Shown: positions 49,190 to 59,382 of the stretch, piece after piece
Numbering within the stretch: position 1 is the stretch's first letter
Layout of the letters: each line of letters opens with the position of its first letter
Translations under genes and position numbers: made by a program
From: Phyto melanocephala
Lineage: Eukaryota; Arthropoda; Insecta; Diptera; Rhinophoridae
DNA: 64,000 nt
Direction of reading: 5' to 3'
NCBI GenBank assembly: GCA_941918925.1
Contig: OW799234.1
Location: forward strand, 58,694,968 to 58,758,967
The notes under the pieces: generated by a model
Seen by the model: only the letters and a program-made list of their open reading frames with translations
Database searches by the model: none
Told to the model about the DNA's origin: nothing

Positions 49190-49311
49190 AAAGTAAAAGT
49201 CAGATTATAATTTTTATTTTTGACTTAAAAAATAAAAGTCAAATTTTAACTTTTATTTTTGACCGAAAAAATTTTAACTTTTATTATTGACCATAACTGT
49301 TACGGTCCCTG
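49190..49311. mobile_element. Right end of the hAT-like element at start of copy 2
   Basis: Subterminal modules (TTTTTGACTTAAAAAATAAA, then GACCGAAAAAATTTTAAC) lead into GTTACGGTCCCTG. The following bases CTTAGGAA are the same as after the element in copy 1. The left terminus is absent, so the duplication breakpoint lies inside this element. Confidence 0.75.
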
Positions 49312-49540
49312 CTTAGGAATTTTACTTCTAAATTAAAAAGTCTATAATATGAAGCTACATAGAAAAAATTAGCTGCTTATATGAATACTTTTTTTCAGAA
49401 ACATTTAATTGCTTAATTTAAAGCCAACAACTATAAGATTTTGTAAATACATCAACCACTTTTACATCTTTATTGCTAATAGTCAAGACAAAAAAAATTA
49501 CCATCATTCATATTGTTATTTTTTAAATTTACCGTAATTT

Positions 49541-50900
49541 TTTATGCAAGTGGCAACTCAACAAATTGTCAGCTGTCACATAAACTTATTACGTTTATTA
49601 AAAATGGAAAGACTCTATGAAAGAGCAACGTGTTATAATTATGAAAGCTCATTACAAAAAATTAAAAAGTTATGCTCTGGCTGCTTGCAAATTTTGAAAA
49701 AATATCAACCTATAAAGTGCACATAGTGCGTCAATTATTCAAAGACAGATCAAAGAAATTTGATGAAACTTCGTCGGTTGTGGATAATAAAATTGTAAAA
49801 ATGTGCGTCAATTTACAAGTCGATCTCACCAAAGCAATGCTACTGTAAACAAGAGTATTGCCAAAAACCCCAAAACATTAATTCGGCATCGTTTTGAAAA
49901 AGTTTTGATTCCACAAAATACTACGAGGTGAATTTTAACAAAACAGCTTTATCTTCAAGCGTACAAAATTAGCAGTAAAAGCCGGCTATTCGTTTTGTGT
50001 AGCAAAGTGAAACCAGTGTCAATTTTCCGAAGAAATTATCTTTGCTGAATCAAATTTCCATTTGAATGGCTTCTTGAATATACAAAATTTTTTAACTTGT
50101 GACTAAGCAAATCCTCATGCAGTTCATACCCAGCAAAAAATTATTTTGTACCGGTAAGCAGTAAAAAAAATCATGCCTTCTTATAGCGCAAAATTAGAGC
50201 GCATTCGAGGGTGCTTTAAATGGAAGTCAGAAATTTCTATTAAATATATTTTATTTTTTATAAAATAACTTACTGCAACTTCTCTCGCTTACGAGGATGC
50301 AGGAATGTGAGCGAATGATTACCTCTCTTTACTGTAGTTCTTAAAAAATTTATTGCAAACACATAAAAGAGACATGATATTACTGCATTAACCATGTGTG
50401 AAAATAGCAAATAATTAGAGCATCAAAGAGCCCTACCAAGTGGGACATCTCATATAAAATTCATGCCTTCCTGAAGCAGGTTGGGAAAGGAGAGTACATT
50501 TGTCTCTCCCTTACAAACCTGCTTCCGGGTATGCAGTAATTTTTGCTGGGTAGTAAAAAAATGCACACACAAAGACCCAATGCCTGGTATAAATTTTGCT
50601 GGGGCGTCATGGTTTTTTTTTTTCAAATCAGGCCGAAATTACAGTGACCTTGAATAACGTTCGAAACTTGAACATGATAAAGAAGGCCTAGCCTGAAAAG
50701 CGTCTATCACAGCAAAGATTCCTAGAACCAACTATCTAATGAATTCTAATATTAGTTGGCCAGCTAGATAATGAAATTAAACACTTTGCGTATTTTTTCT
50801 TTGGCTTTGTGAAATCTAGATATTAAAAGAATAAAGTGGACAAAAACTGAGATCGAGAAGCATCGATTCACCATTAGAAGCAGTCAATTCTAAGTGAAAA
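49541..50900 (+). pseudogene. Ancient DD41D-type mariner transposase relic, copy 2
   Basis: Counterpart of 42755-44110. It is slightly better preserved around the first catalytic motif: EEIIFAESNFHLNGF is readable at about 50032-50076, where copy 1 has a small deletion. The expected Asp-Glu-Ala-His motif is already lost. After the MITE, MHTQRPNAWYKFCWG continues the gene. The 60-codon ORF at 49544-49726 differs from its copy-1 partner at three residues. All three base differences change the amino acid, so it shows no sign of constraint. Confidence 0.6.
50129..50550. mobile_element. MITE, 422 bp, same insertion as 43338-43749
   Basis: The same CCCAGCAAAAA and TTTTTGCTGGG ends, TA flanks and internal hairpin as in copy 1. 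It is 10 bp longer, mainly because of GTGAGCGAATGATT-like sequence near 50306. Confidence 0.85.
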
Positions 50901-52051
50901 AGTCTCGAAATATCGCAAAAAATACTTGTTTTTATTTAAACCCTGTCCAATGCATTAAATATGATGAACAGACGTTATGATTGATACGCTTGCACATCAT
51001 ATGGGATACACAATTTGTCTTATTACTCTCAACAAAGTTTTGTATGAACTGATGAAAAATAAGATGATCGAACGCTCTGAGCATACATATAATATTTCTT
51101 TTTTAATAACAATTTAACGTTTGTATAAAAACAATATGCAAGCTTCCAGGATAAAAGAAAATTATTTTACAAATTAACTAACTTTATTCATGTTCGAAAA
51201 AAAAATTTAATATATAAAAATTTCAAAAAAATTTAATAAAAATAATTTCGTCTTTCATAAAATATAATTATAAAAGAATATAAAATATAATTTTTATGAA
51301 TTTCATGAACAAAATGTTTTTCAGCATTTAATGCACTGTGTACAACTTGTTAAGACTTTGCGGTAGGAGTACTTCTAAAGTGGCCTTGAAAAACATTTTT
51401 GTAAAACCTAGGACATCTTTAACTCACAAGTATCTCATAATGATGTTCGCCAATAAATGGAAATTCTTGTGATTCCTTCAAATGGTCGTTCTTTTCTTGC
51501 TGCACAAACGATTTTAATGAAGAGGCGATCTGGGCAATTCCACAAACAATTTCTTTTCGTCCTCAGATTCACAGTGGAATCTACAAAAGCAGTTGCTATC
51601 ACCACCAGCAAAAACAATAAATTTGAACTCTTATAATTTATACAAAAAGCATTTTCATAAACTAAATTACAATTTTTGGTTTTTCGACCGTAAGATCTTA
51701 TGATCTTATGTGTATTATTACACGTACTAATTTTATTCTTTCTAACAATTTTTAACAAAGAATAATTAACATGAAATGAATCATGTATCATGCACAGAAC
51801 GTTTGTATTATTTTAACAATTTGATTACTTTGAACGCATGCCAATAAAAAATCTGTTTTTTTTGTGTGGCGACAATCAAAGTGTTAAAATAAAATATGTA
51901 TTTTACTGAGACATCCTTTATTAACAACACATATTCTTAAATGTAAAAATTTTGTTAATTTTGTTAAACAATTTAAAATTTGTGAATTTTGGTTTATTTA
52001 AAAAAAAATATTTAATTAATTTTAAGCAGATATAAATAAACAAGTATTATA
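50901..52051. other. Duplicated AT-rich spacer, copy 2
   Basis: Counterpart of 44111-45266. The 118-codon minus-strand frame at 51435-51791 is not conserved as a frame in copy 1 and carries no recognised domain. Confidence 0.4.
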
Positions 52052-52563
52052 AAGGGAGGTTAAATTTTAAGGGCCGATGTTGAGTGTAAACCACACCTAA
52101 ACGTGAAATTTTTTTTCTGTATTTTATTTGACATTTTTGAATATCAGACTAACTCAATTTGAATCATGGAAAGATACACAACCAAGCAACGCGTTAAAGT
52201 TATTCAGGCTTATTATGAAAATGGGAGTTCAAAAAAAAATGCATTTCGTGCTCTTCATAATGTTTATGGTCAATATAATCGTTAAAATTCGTCCACAGTC
52301 GGGAGAATTGTGAACAAATATTTATATTTCAGCAAAATAGGTCTGTAGGAAATGTGAAAACATCTGTTAATGACTTTTTAGTTCGTTGAATGGGAAACAT
52401 TGCTGTTTTTCGGGATAGTGTTGCAAAAGAGCAGTCAACCTTGACTCATCATCGTACCCAACAATTGAACATCAACATTGTCATTGCAAATTTACACAAT
52501 CGGATGTAGGTGTGCAGATATTTTGTTACAATCAATAACGGCTCTTTAAGTTTAATCACCCTT
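52052..52563 (+). mobile_element. DD41D mariner deletion derivative, 512 bp, copy 2
   Basis: The same termini and TA flanks as 45267-45778. From the ATG at 52166 the frame is MERYTTKQRVKVIQAYYENG, then SSKKNAFRALHNVYGQYNR, before a stop. SSTVGRIVNKY and KEQSTLTHHRTQQLNI follow in other frames. It encodes only the N-terminal DNA-binding half of the transposase. It is less decayed than copy 1. Confidence 0.8.
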
Positions 52564-53392
52564 TATTAACTTACGAGTATATTTAACCAAATCTTTTATT
52601 AAATTATGTGACCTGCAGTAAACTTAATAAAATTTATGTTTATATACTTTTGATGTCACAATTAGATTTCAAACTTCGAAGCAAAATTTTCTAAATTTAA
52701 ATAAATTTTTTAACAACACGATGTTAACGATTTAAACAGATGTTCGTAATCGAATACTAACAATTGCCAAAAAAAAGCCCCACACATATCCAATAATTTT
52801 AGTTTAAATTATTTTTTGTTAAAAGATTCATTTTTGAAGTGTAAATTATGTATTTGCCATATTTTTTATTTACTTATACTTTCTTTGATAGCAAACAAAT
52901 ACCAATAAAAACCCACACGGACATACTTGGATTATAGTTCTTTCTTTTGGTTTATATTATTGTTGAAGTACGAGAATGTGTGAAAAATATTTATATTGCA
53001 AGATTTAGGAAAAAAAATAAATAATCCATAATAAAAATATGTTTTGCCACATGATTTGTGTTGTTATACTTGAGAACTGTTGAAAACTTAAGTAAGAATT
53101 ATTAGAAACTATAAACATTTTTTTGGACAAGCATTAACGACAACAGTCAGAAAAGTCACACAAACCAACTGCAAAGTCAATGGCTTTTCCCAGAACATTA
53201 AATAGAAAAAATTTTTACAAACTCGAAGAATTTTTAAAGAGAACTTTTTAAACACTTGCTTTGCTTGTTGGGAGAAATTTTCTTTTCAATAGATATTAAA
53301 GAAAAAAATTCCTAGAGTTTACTTTTGCTTACACACCTATGAAACATTTTTGCATATAGATATTCTTATTTTAATATTTTGAAGCAATTTTA
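52564..53392. other. Duplicated AT-rich spacer, copy 2
   Basis: Parallels 45779-46611. No coding sequence recognised. Confidence 0.5.
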
Positions 53393-54315
53393 AAGGGTGT
53401 TTTTTTAAGCCCGATAGAACTTGAAATTGTAAAAAATAACACAAAAAATTAAATTGTAATCAAAAAATTTTTTTTATTCGAAAGATCAATACGTGACATT
53501 AACATTTGAAAATGATTTCGGGCATATGGGCTCCGCGGCTGTTCTTGACGAAGCGCATTCTGGACGTCCAATTTTGGGCCACTTTTTCGAGCACTGCTGG
53601 CCGTATGTCACGAATAACACGAATAATGCTGGCCTCCAAGGCGTCAATTGTTGCTGGTTTATCAGCATAAACCAGTGACTTCACGTAGCCCCACAGGAAA
53701 TAATCGAGAGGTGTCAAATCGCACGACCTTGGAGGCCAATTGACAGGTCCATTTCTCGAAATCAACTTATCGCCAAATTTTGATTTCAATAAGTCGATGG
53801 TTGCGTTCGCCGTATGGCACGTAGCGCCATCCTGTTGAAACCACATCTCCTCCGGATCAATGTCATCCATATTTTCAAACAAAAAATCATTGATCATGGT
53901 GCGGTAACGATCTCCATTGACCGTAACGCGAGCTCCGGCCTCATTTTTGAAGAAATAAGGTCCGATGATGCCACCAGCGTGAAAACCGCACCAAACGGTG
54001 CATTTTTCTGGATGTAATGGAGTCTGTAGGGTCTCTTGTGGATTGGTCTCGCTCCATATGCGGCAATTTTGCTTATTAACAAACCCGTTAAGCCAAAAAT
54101 GCGCCTCATCGCTGAACACAATTTTGCGATAAAACAACGGACGTCCAGAATGCGCTTCGTCAAGAACAGCCGCGGTGCCCATATGCCCGAAATCATTTTC
54201 AAATGTTAATGTCACGTATCGATCTTTCGAATAAAAAAAATTTTTTGATTACAATTTAATTTTTTGTGTTATTTTTTACAATTTCAAGTTCTATCGGGCT
54301 TAAAAAAACACCCTT
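53393..54315 (-). mobile_element. Snap-back DD41D mariner, 923 bp, both ends derived from the 3' end
   Basis: TA flanks both sides (53391-53392 and 54316-54317), and copy 1 at 46610 shows the empty TA site. The first 177 bp (53393-53569) and the last 177 bp (54139-54315) are inverted complements of equal length with very few mismatches. They begin AAGGGTGTTTTTTTAAGCCC. The left arm is the natural 3' end of the transposase gene (3' untranslated sequence plus the last two dozen codons); the right arm is an inverted copy that replaces the whole 5' end and the DNA-binding domain. The arms and the ORF are intact, so this is the youngest-looking mariner in the window. Confidence 0.9.
53499..54215 (-). 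CDS. DD41D mariner transposase, catalytic domain only, with antisense-derived N-terminus
   Basis: This is a 238-codon uninterrupted frame. Residues 1-26 (MTLTFENDFGHMGTAAVLDE and following) are the antisense translation of the gene's own 3' end, supplied by the inverted arm. From about residue 27 it is a normal transposase: KIVFSDEAHFWLNGF (first Asp), GIIGPYFFKNEAG, VTVNGDRYRTMINDF, WFQQDGATCHTA (second Asp), NWPPRSCDLTPLDYFLWG (third Asp) and the C-terminal SRGAHMPEIIFKC. There are 41 residues between the second and third Asp, the DD41D spacing of the rosa-type branch of Tc1/mariner. The N-terminal DNA-binding half is missing (full proteins are about 340-350 residues), so it should not transpose alone. 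Whether it is expressed, or acts as a dominant-negative, is unknown. Confidence 0.85.
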   Translation of the reverse strand: MTLTFENDFGHMGTAAVLDEAHSGRPLFYRKIVFSDEAHFWLNGFVNKQNCRIWSETNPQETLQTPLHPEKCTVWCGFHAGGIIGPYFFKNEAGARVTVNGDRYRTMINDFLFENMDDIDPEEMWFQQDGATCHTANATIDLLKSKFGDKLISRNGPVNWPPRSCDLTPLDYFLWGYVKSLVYADKPATIDALEASIIRVIRDIRPAVLEKVAQNWTSRMRFVKNSRGAHMPEIIFKC

Positions 54316-54850
54316 TAGTTATATTTTTTAAAAATGTTGCTTAATTGTTCATACTATTTATTTTAAAGCTGTAATTTGCAAAAAAAATTAAAAATGATTG
54401 TATAAATTTGTAAGGCATATGTATCAATTTACGAGATACTCATATACTCCTTTGTATTCACGTTAAATAAATCCAATCAATACTACCTATAATTAGTTCA
54501 TAATCACAGTTTTGAGGTGCTCTACTTGAATACGGAGAGGTTTATCGTATTTGTCCTATATTAAAAAGAGAAAAAGATTAACATCTAAAGGGAAATACAA
54601 GCCATATCTTTAGCTATAAGTATAAGATTCTTAGATCCCCACAGCCATAGATAATTGCTGACCATAAGCAAAGTTTAATATTTTTCAAGGCTCATGCGTG
54701 GAAGCATTGAAAGACTATTAATTACATATCTTAAAAATACTAGAACTAAGATCTCTTATTATTTAGAGTCGAGCAGTGACAAAGTTAATGTTCTAATCTA
54801 AGTTTGCTTCTCCTATTCCTAAAATAAAAGTAAGTAAAGATTATAATGTA

Positions 54851-55708
54851 CTAGACAAGCCCGGTGTGCGTTGCTACGCCCCTTAATGAATCGAAATGCA
54901 TTCTGAATTTTAATTAAATATCAAGTGCAAAAACCTAAAAACTATAATTTTTTTATGGGCGTGGCATTGCCCACTTTTCTAATGACGAAATTGTAAAGTC
55001 ATTACAGCTCAATATGTGTGCAAAGTTTCAGAAGAATCGGACCAGTGCAAGTACCTCAAAATTATAATTGTTTTTATGGGCGTGGCCCTGCCCACTTTTC
55101 TAATCAAAAAATTATAAAGTCATAACAGCTCAATATATGTGCAAAGTTTCAGAATAATCGGTCCAGTGCAAGTACCTCAAAATTATACCTTTTTTTATGG
55201 GCGTGGCACTGCCCATTTTTCTAATTACGAAATTATTTAGTCATGACAGCTCGAGTGTGCAAAGTTTCAGAAAAAACGGTCTGGTGCAAGTACCTCAAAA
55301 CTATAACCCTTTTTTATGGGCGTGGCCCTGCCCACTTTTCTAATCACGAAATTATATGGTTATGACAGCTTAGTATGTTTGCAAAGTTTCAGAAAAATCG
55401 GTTCAGTGCAAGTATCTCAATATTAAAACTTTTTTAGGGGCGTGGCCCCGCCCACTTTTCTTATCTTGAAATTATTTAGTCGTGACAGCTCAATATGTGA
55501 GCAAAGTTTCAGAAAAATCGGTCAAGTGCAAGTAGCTAAAACTGATAACTTATTTTTATGGGCGTGGCCCCGCCCACTTTTTTCCACCCATAAACACTCC
55601 CTGGTATATGTACAACAACTTGCCAAAGTTTGAGTCCGATCGGTTTTACAGTTTCGGAGTCTATAGCTAATACACACACACACAGAGTTTCACTTTTATA
55701 TATATAGA
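54851..55708 (-). mobile_element. Non-autonomous Helitron, 858 bp, inserted between A and T
   Basis: On the minus strand it starts TCTATATATATAAAAGTGAA and ends GGGCTTGTCTAG, that is, 5'-TC and CTAG-3'. The host sequence in copy 1 is AATGTA|TTAATCG; here the same bases flank the element with no duplication, as expected for Helitrons. The interior is six tandem units of about 120 bp, each with GGGCGTGGC and GCCCAC followed by AAAGTTTCAGAA and CAAGTACCTCAA-like blocks. No Rep/helicase gene is present. A second, more diverged copy begins at 63616. Confidence 0.85.
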
Positions 55709-55953
55709 TTAATCGTTACTTCACTTCTTCTGTAAATTATTTTATTTTTTTTTTAAGTTCATTTTTTTGTCGTCCGTTGAAGAAACATACAAACATAGAA
55801 TGGTTATGTGTTTCTTTTATTTTCACACATCTTTGCAGTTCTGAAGTGGGACAGAGCTTTTGCGAGTGTATGCGAACAAATATTTTAAGGACAGAACAAA
55901 GCAACAAAAGTTAGGAAAATTTTTCGGCACTTTACATTTTTGGACAATAACTA

Positions 55954-56220
55954 ATGACAATTTCTAAAGGCCGGTGCAGAAAGGAAGTAGAAATGGTAGA
56001 CGCGGTGTCAAACGTTCAAACTCAGGTTAATGAATTGAAGGCTATGATGCAACAATTAATGTTTGCAGTAGTGCAAAACACCAATCGTGAGAACCAAGCA
56101 CCTAACGGAACACTGCCACCAGCACGGATGGACGAAAGTGTTCAGCGGAATTGTAATTTTTTTTCGGTTAGGGAAACAGCTGAAATTATTCCAGTATTTA
56201 ACAAATCGTTCGCCGAGTAA
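55954..56220 (+). pseudogene. Gag-like or coiled-coil ORF, fuller copy
   Basis: An 88-codon frame: MVDAVSNVQTQVNELKAMMQ, QQLMFAVVQNTNRENQAPNG, then PARMDESVQRN and FSVRETAEIIPVFNKSFAE. The first half is heptad-like. The second half retains about 40 residues deleted from 47598-47807, showing that copy 1 is the deleted one. Downstream sequence carries no protease or reverse transcriptase. A Gag N-terminus is possible but not demonstrated. Confidence 0.35.
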
Positions 56221-56571
56221 ACACTGCTATAATAGCATATACTTTCGAAGACAAATCTTTGATGTTGGCTGTGTAAATAAACTCTCCAACAAAGTAATGG
56301 GTAAAAATTAGTAATGCACTCCAAAACTTAGTACTTCTGTCATGAGAGTTTGGCACCTAAAATCATTATTTTATCAAATTCGGAAAAAAGAGAAAAAAAA
56401 CTAAAATCGGTAGCTTTATATCTGTTAAACTCCTTTTTCACATTCGCATGTAAATGGGGTTAAACTTTTTGGTCTTTTTGGAGCTTCGGAAAATTTCTTA
56501 TTTCAATCAACAGGATATTAATTGAAAATAACACTGCTCTGCAAAAAATAATTTTTTGTCTTCCCATTTAA

Positions 56572-59378
56572 CCCATTATTGCCCGGTACCCGAATTCGTG
56601 AAGCGATTTTGCTGAAACTTTGCACACAGAAGTTTTTTGGACCAACTAAGATATATATTAAGTTTAAAAAAAATGGAACGATTGGTTCATGAGATTTGAG
56701 GTGGTAAGTTTACTTACCGTTGGGCTGATATGTATAATAATTTTCTAATAATAAAAGAAGTAAGCTCAAAGTAAAATGCATTATTTTAATAATAAATGTT
56801 TATTGAAAAACAAAAACTTATATTAAAAAAATTAAATAAAAGTGTTTTATTTTAGTTCAGTTTTAATATTATGTATTTTAATTTTTTCACACTTTGTTTT
56901 ATTGCAAGTGTTTTGAATATGAAGCAAAACATTTTTGATGCAGACGTATATTGCACACTTGGCATTCATATGGTGTGTGAGTGTGACAAACCACGCAACG
57001 TCTTGGATTTCCAGAGCGTCTTGTGATACAGTGAACAGCTTTCTTTAGGTTTGGTAATTTTGACGATTTTTCTGCTAATGGTGGTTCGTGAGTTGACATT
57101 TCTTCTGAAGAAAATGGTCCTGATGCTATGAGCAGTTCATTTACAACAGCTGCACGAAATTGTAGCTGCGATAAGGCTTTAGTTTTTTCATTAGATGAAA
57201 CCAGGACATGCAGTTTCCATGCATTAACAATCATGTTGCCAAGCAAATTTATAAATAATGACCACCACCATTTTTTTGATCGTACAGTAATTCTGTAATT
57301 AGCCAACGCGTTGTTATTATACTGCGCTATTGCACCAGGAACTTTAACGTTAATGTGGGTTATTGCTGAGCGATCATAACGTTTGGCGTTTGATTTTGGA
57401 TCCATTGTTCCGTGATTTGTGAGAACAGTGACAAGTGCATTATCTCTCCAGCGTATGGCCAGCACTTCATTTGTCTGATCAAATAGAGCTTCACTTTCGC
57501 CTTTTGACATTTTTTCTGGCAATTTTGCTCCACCTACTCTATTCCGCCGAACAGTTCCTATTAAAATTTGTAAATTTTAATACAATAAGCAATCTAAATA
57601 CTAAAAGTAACATGATACCTGTAGCAAAAAATTGTTCTGTGCTTAGTAAACACATAAGATGATATGATGTGAAAAAATTATCGAAGTAAATGGTGTGATA
57701 AGATGGAGATTTTACAACTCTCAACAAACTGAGAACAGTGTCAGCTCCTAATCCAACGGACTTATCATAACCTGATGATGATCCACCATAGAGCTTTAAA
57801 TGAAACAAATATCCATTTGATGAAGTCAGAAACCATGCTTTAAATCCAAAGCGGATAGGTTTCCCTTTTATAAACATTTTGCAAGAGTGTCTTCCAAAGT
57901 AGGGAATCATTTCCTCATCGATTGATAAATTATGAGAATATACCCCGAACTGTATAAAACGTTTGTTGCATAAGTCTACTAGTGGTCTGACTTTCGCGAA
58001 TTTATCTGTTTTATTTATTATACTATTGTCTGCTAAATGAATAAATCGTTTAATCATTTCAGCACGATTTCGTGGAAAAGCATTAGAAATAATTTCAACT
58101 CCAAAAGATGGGTCGTTTGACCAGTAAAGTTTCCATTCTGGTATTTTATGATACCCAGTAAAGAATAAAAATCCGATAAAACGTTTTATTTCATAAGGTT
58201 CAACAACAAAGGATTCGTTGCATTGAGAAGCATATATATTAGTTTGCTCAACAATCATTTGAAGCATTTCATCATCAAAAAATAGATAAAATAATTCGAT
58301 TGGAGATTTACCACTTAGCTTTTCAACAACGTTACGAACACAGTCTGCTTCAAGATTTACTGGCGTTTTATTAAATGATGAAATTCTTTTTGTCCATTTG
58401 GGTGATTGAAATTCTTTTATCGACTTATATATCTTTGTTGCAGGCTCAGAAATTTCGCCGCTTTCTAATTCGTCGTTTGATTTATATTCAAACTCAACAG
58501 TGCCGGCAATCTCTACGTCAATTGGTTGATTTTCATCTATAACGTTGTCATCAATATGCTCTTCATCTGAGATTTCGTTTGCGTCAGGTGGAATATACAC
58601 AACATTGATATTGGAGGATGAAGCAACAGCGACAATGTCCTCATCTTCTTCTTCTTCTAAAATAGCAATCACTTCCTCAAGTCTAAGATACTTCTTTGAT
58701 GGCATTTTTACAAATATAAATAACTATTTAAACTTTTAAACTAAAACTTTAAAGCTTAACACACCTTGGTTGCACACCAAGAGCCAAACAATACTAAAGC
58801 TCTTAACCAAATTTTTAGTAAACAAATTTAGTCTCACTAGTCATAAGCGACAAAAGGGGAATTCCCCATTTTACAAATAGAATAAAGTAAAAATCAAACA
58901 TTTACAGAAAGCTCAAAAAAGTGTGTAGCATGTAGTGTTTAAAAACGCACAAATTGTGCGTATGTTTATGATTTTGATAAATGTAGGCAAATTTGCTATA
59001 TGTTTCTGCCCAATGGTAATTAAACTTACCACAATGTTATACGACAATTTTTTAAACTTCTAGTCAAAATATATTAAATTTATAACTACACATAATTAAG
59101 AAATCGAAATGAGGATTAAGAATCAGTTGGTTTTTAACACATTTAATTTTTTTAAATTACTCTTATAGCTGGTTTAAATTATGTTCTTTTTGGGAGCACA
59201 ACGAAAATGCTTCTAAAACGCGAAAGGATAACAAAAAAAATATATCCTTCAAAATGTTTTTTTAAAAGTCTTTAAGGTAAAGTACAAACTAAAAAAAAAC
59301 AAAACAATTTTATTTTAAGTAGGTTTTATACTTGACTAAATTGGTGGTAAGTGAAATTACCGGTTGGGCAATAATGGG
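56572..59378 (-). mobile_element. piggyBac-type transposon, 2807 bp, at TTAA
   Basis: Terminal inverted repeats CCCATTATTGCCC at 56572 and its complement GGGCAATAATGGG ending at 59378. TTAA flanks both ends (56568-56571 and 59379-59382). The opposite arm of the host TIR element reads CATTTAATAAAACTATGTGG across the same site, giving the empty target. Subterminal copies of GGTAAGTTTACTTACC-like sequence occur near both ends (56703 and 59345). It carries the two-exon transposase gene on the minus strand. Confidence 0.92.
56899..58705 (-). CDS. piggyBac-family transposase, two exons, apparent loss of third catalytic Asp
   Basis: DDE_Tnp_1_7-type transposase that would cut and paste its element at TTAA. 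Exon 1 is 58705-57619 and exon 2 is 57557-56899. The 61-bp intron has GT at 57618 and AG at 57558, and splicing gives FFATGTVRRNRVGGAK across the junction, the usual ATGT-R-N-R piggyBac block. The product is about 581 residues, close to the family norm near 590. It has an acidic N-terminus (residues 10-85), Asp263 in SIDEEMIPYFG, Asp342 in IYFDNFFTS, SKKWWWSLFINLL, and a C-terminal cysteine-rich finger (CVVCHTHTPYECQVCNIRLH). Where relatives have a GGVD-type motif with the third catalytic Asp, this one reads QYNNNALANYRI, consistent with an in-frame loss of about eight codons. It is open but probably catalytically dead. Intron splicing is inferred. Confidence 0.88.
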
Positions 59379-59382
59379 TTAA

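Noticed and set aside
53493..53678. Plus-strand ORF starting MTLTFENDFGHMG
   Set aside because: It is the antisense reading of the natural 3' end of the mariner gene and runs into meaningless antisense; the same residues matter only in the fused frame on the other arm.
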